DNA of 64,000 bases from JAGVSZ01 sp019137045 (lineage in GTDB: Bacteria > Pseudomonadota > Gammaproteobacteria > Burkholderiales > SG8-39): positions 171,496 to 235,495 of the forward strand of contig JAXMFT010000008.1 of assembly GCA_046347635.1 (NCBI GenBank), in the 5' to 3' direction. Positions 62,189 to 64,000 of the stretch are shown here, in pieces (position 1 is the stretch's first letter; the number at the start of each line of letters is the position of its first letter). Under the pieces are notes generated by a model that was given only the letters and a program-made list of their open reading frames with translations, searched no databases and had not been told where the DNA came from. The position numbers and the translations under genes were made by a program.

Positions 62189-63976
62189 GTGCACCGCGCG
62201 CTCCGGCATTCGCGCCTGGCCGAGCATCTCGCCGGGCTGTTCGACGCGACCGACCAAGACGTCCTCGCCGAGATCGAGGCGCACGCGGAGTGGCTCACGC
62301 TCGCCGGCGGCGAGACGCTGTTCCACCGCGGCGATCCCGGCGACGCGGCGTACGTGATCATCAGCGGCCGGCTGCGCATCCTCGACGGCGCGCGCGCGGT
62401 GAACGAGGCCGGCGCGGGCGAGACGCTCGGCGAGATGGCACTCCTCTCGGGCGAACCGCGCTCGGCCACCGTCCTCGCGGTGCGCGACTCGCTGCTCGCA
62501 CGGCTGCCGTCGGCGGCGTTCAACCGCCTCGTCCACGATCACCCGAGCATCCTGCGCCACATCGCCGGGATCCTGGTCCGGCGCCTGCGCAGCGCCACCG
62601 CGTCCCCGGCGCGGATGCGCGCGGGCATGCGGACGCTCGCGGTGCTCGCCGTCGATGGCAGCGCCGCCACCGCGGCGTTCACGCGGCGCCTGGTCGCGGC
62701 GCTCGAGGCGCACGGGGCGACCCTGCATCTCGACGCGGCGGCGGTCGACCGGGCGCTCGGCCGCGCGGGCAGCGCCGCCTGCGCGGACGGCGACGAGGGC
62801 AGCGTTCCCCTGGTCGAGTGGCTGAACGAGCAGGAGCTGCGGCACCGCTTCGTGGTGTACGAGGCGGCGGCGAACGCGCGCTGGGTCGAGCGCGCGCTGC
62901 GCCAGGCGGATCACGTGCTGCTGGTGGCCGCGGCGGGGGCAAAGGCGCTCGATCGCGAGCTCGTCGGGCGGCCCCGGAGCGCGCACGCGCCGCGCGCGAG
63001 CCTGGTGGTCGTGCGCCCCGCGCACGCCGAGCGTCCCGCGGGGACCGCGCGGCTCCTCGACGCCTGCCGGGTGGATGCGCACTACCACGTGGCGATGGAC
63101 TCCGGCGCGGACTTCGCGCGCCTCGCGCGCTGCCTCGCCGGGGCGGGCGTCGGGCTCGTGCTCGGCGGCGGCGGTGCGCGCGGTTTCGCGCATCTGGGCG
63201 TGCTGCGCGCCCTCGCCGAGGCGGGCGTCCCGGTCGACTGGGTGGGCGGCACGAGCATCGGGGCGATCATCGCCGCGCTCGTCGCGCAGGACGTCCCGCA
63301 CGACGAGGCGGCGGCGCGCTGCCGCCGCCACTTCCGCGAGCTGCGCGACCCCACCCTCCCGCTCGTGGCGCTGCTCGCGGGGCGCCGCATCCGCGCACGG
63401 CTCGAGGACGCGTTCGGCGAGGTCGCGATCGAGGACCTGCCGCTGCCCTACCTGTGCGTATCGACCAACCTCACCCGCGCCGCCCAGGCGGTGCACGAGC
63501 GCGGACCGGTCGTGCGCGCGGTGCGCGCGAGCATCTCGGTGCCGGGGATCCTGCCGCCGATGCGGCTCGACGCGGACCTGCACGTGGACGGCGGGCTGGT
63601 GAACAACCTGCCGATCGACGTGATGGTTGCGAAGCCCGAGATCGGGGCGGTCATCGCGGTCGACGTCGGCGGCGAGCAGGACATGGCCGCGCCGCCGGGG
63701 TTCGAGCCCGAGCTGTCCGGCTGGCAGGTGCTGTGGAACCGGCTCGCGAAGCGGGCGCGGCCGCCGACGATGATGAGCGTGATCACGCGCAGCTCGTTCG
63801 TCGCGAGCATTCACTGGGCGCGCGAGCGGCACACCGCGGAGCAGGCGAGCCTGTACCTGCGCATCCCGGTCGCCGACCTGCGCCTGCTCGCGTTCGAGCG
63901 CATCGACGACATCGCCGCGCGCGGCTACGACGCGACGCGCGAGGCGATCGGGCGGTGGTGGGCGGGGCGGGGGTAG
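62189..63976 (+). CDS. Cyclic nucleotide-binding patatin-like phospholipase
   Basis: This encodes 595 residues from GTG 62189, chosen because HRALRHSRLAEHLAGLF starts the cNMP-binding domain. Residues about 10-120 form that domain (GETLFHRGDPGDAAYVIISGRLRILD, GETLGEMALLSGEPRSATVLAV). The patatin domain (310-500) shows the oxyanion GGGGARG, nucleophile GTSIG (Ser about 355) and DGG Asp (about 466, VDGGLVNNLP). The plan is that of neuropathy-target-esterase-like NTE/RssA relatives without TM. A hydrolase gated by cAMP or c-di-GMP-like ligand is likely. Confidence 0.88.
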   Translation: MHRALRHSRLAEHLAGLFDATDQDVLAEIEAHAEWLTLAGGETLFHRGDPGDAAYVIISGRLRILDGARAVNEAGAGETLGEMALLSGEPRSATVLAVRDSLLARLPSAAFNRLVHDHPSILRHIAGILVRRLRSATASPARMRAGMRTLAVLAVDGSAATAAFTRRLVAALEAHGATLHLDAAAVDRALGRAGSAACADGDEGSVPLVEWLNEQELRHRFVVYEAAANARWVERALRQADHVLLVAAAGAKALDRELVGRPRSAHAPRASLVVVRPAHAERPAGTARLLDACRVDAHYHVAMDSGADFARLARCLAGAGVGLVLGGGGARGFAHLGVLRALAEAGVPVDWVGGTSIGAIIAALVAQDVPHDEAAARCRRHFRELRDPTLPLVALLAGRRIRARLEDAFGEVAIEDLPLPYLCVSTNLTRAAQAVHERGPVVRAVRASISVPGILPPMRLDADLHVDGGLVNNLPIDVMVAKPEIGAVIAVDVGGEQDMAAPPGFEPELSGWQVLWNRLAKRARPPTMMSVITRSSFVASIHWARERHTAEQASLYLRIPVADLRLLAFERIDDIAARGYDATREAIGRWWAGRG

Positions 63977-64000
63977 CGCTGGTCGGCTGACCGCGCCGGG

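Overview
This 64 kb window is a very GC-rich (about 70 percent), densely coded chromosomal segment. Gene content points to a betaproteobacterium, probably Burkholderiales, Rhodocyclales or a related uncultured lineage: a class I PHA synthase with a phasin-like protein, a Bug/TctC-type binding protein, an OxyR-controlled peroxiredoxin-glutaredoxin fusion, AcnX, NnrS, and a membrane nitrate reductase operon with an embedded PPIase. The lifestyle suggested is a facultative aerobe that respires nitrate, oxidises sulfite, stores polyhydroxyalkanoate and degrades organic or aromatic acids. I see no rRNA, tRNA, CRISPR array, insertion sequence or prophage.

Layout. 1-2 kb: OmpR/PhoP-type regulator with two divergent PepSY proteins and a cytochrome b561. 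2-5 kb: phosphoesterase, DUF2945 protein, and a SorAB-like sulfite dehydrogenase pair. 5.7-8.5 kb: NtrB/NtrC-like two-component pair. 8.5-18.5 kb (minus strand): narK, narG, narH, narJ, narI, PPIase and a TDT-family transporter. 18.9-25.1 kb: a phenylacetate-CoA-ligase-like enzyme and a complete liv-type ABC importer. 25.7-34.9 kb: a stress and storage block (phaC, DksA-like, two Rnk-like proteins, phasin, sdhCD-sdhB without sdhA, tandem UspA, an orphan Rpn-tail protein, a LysR regulator and a GTPase-less EF-G-like protein). 35-45 kb: nnrS, AcnX, methyltransferase, LOG, pirin, RidA, a TPP enzyme and TctC. 45-49 kb: a MoxR/DUF58/VWA operon and an S1C protease. 49-51 kb: oxyR with a divergent peroxiredoxin. 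51-64 kb: CoA transferase, TPR-dioxygenase, cspA, infA, a molybdenum hydroxylase pair, a DUF3313 lipoprotein, a 15-codon basic peptide gene, acetoacetyl-CoA synthetase, a secreted YqgE-like protein and a cNMP-patatin fusion.

Three observations stand out. (1) Six plus-strand genes between 25.6 and 33.7 kb share an upstream box (consensus GGAAACRCNGYGNTTCGG, a loose GAAAC-N5-GTTTC dyad) at a fixed 50-51 bp from the -10. This looks like an uncharacterised regulon of storage and stress genes. (2) The gene at 34065-34649 appears to encode EF-G domains III and V fused directly, without the GTPase, II or IV domains, and it is translationally coupled to a Rnk-like gene. (3) A 15-residue Lys/Ala peptide gene at 58739 has its own strong promoter, ribosome binding site and intrinsic terminator.

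Five genes (PPIase, AcnX, a methyltransferase, a VWA protein, a CoA transferase) carry one-base indels, mostly deletions, in G/C contexts. The pattern fits consensus error in the assembly better than true gene decay, so these genes should not be called dead without read-level checks.
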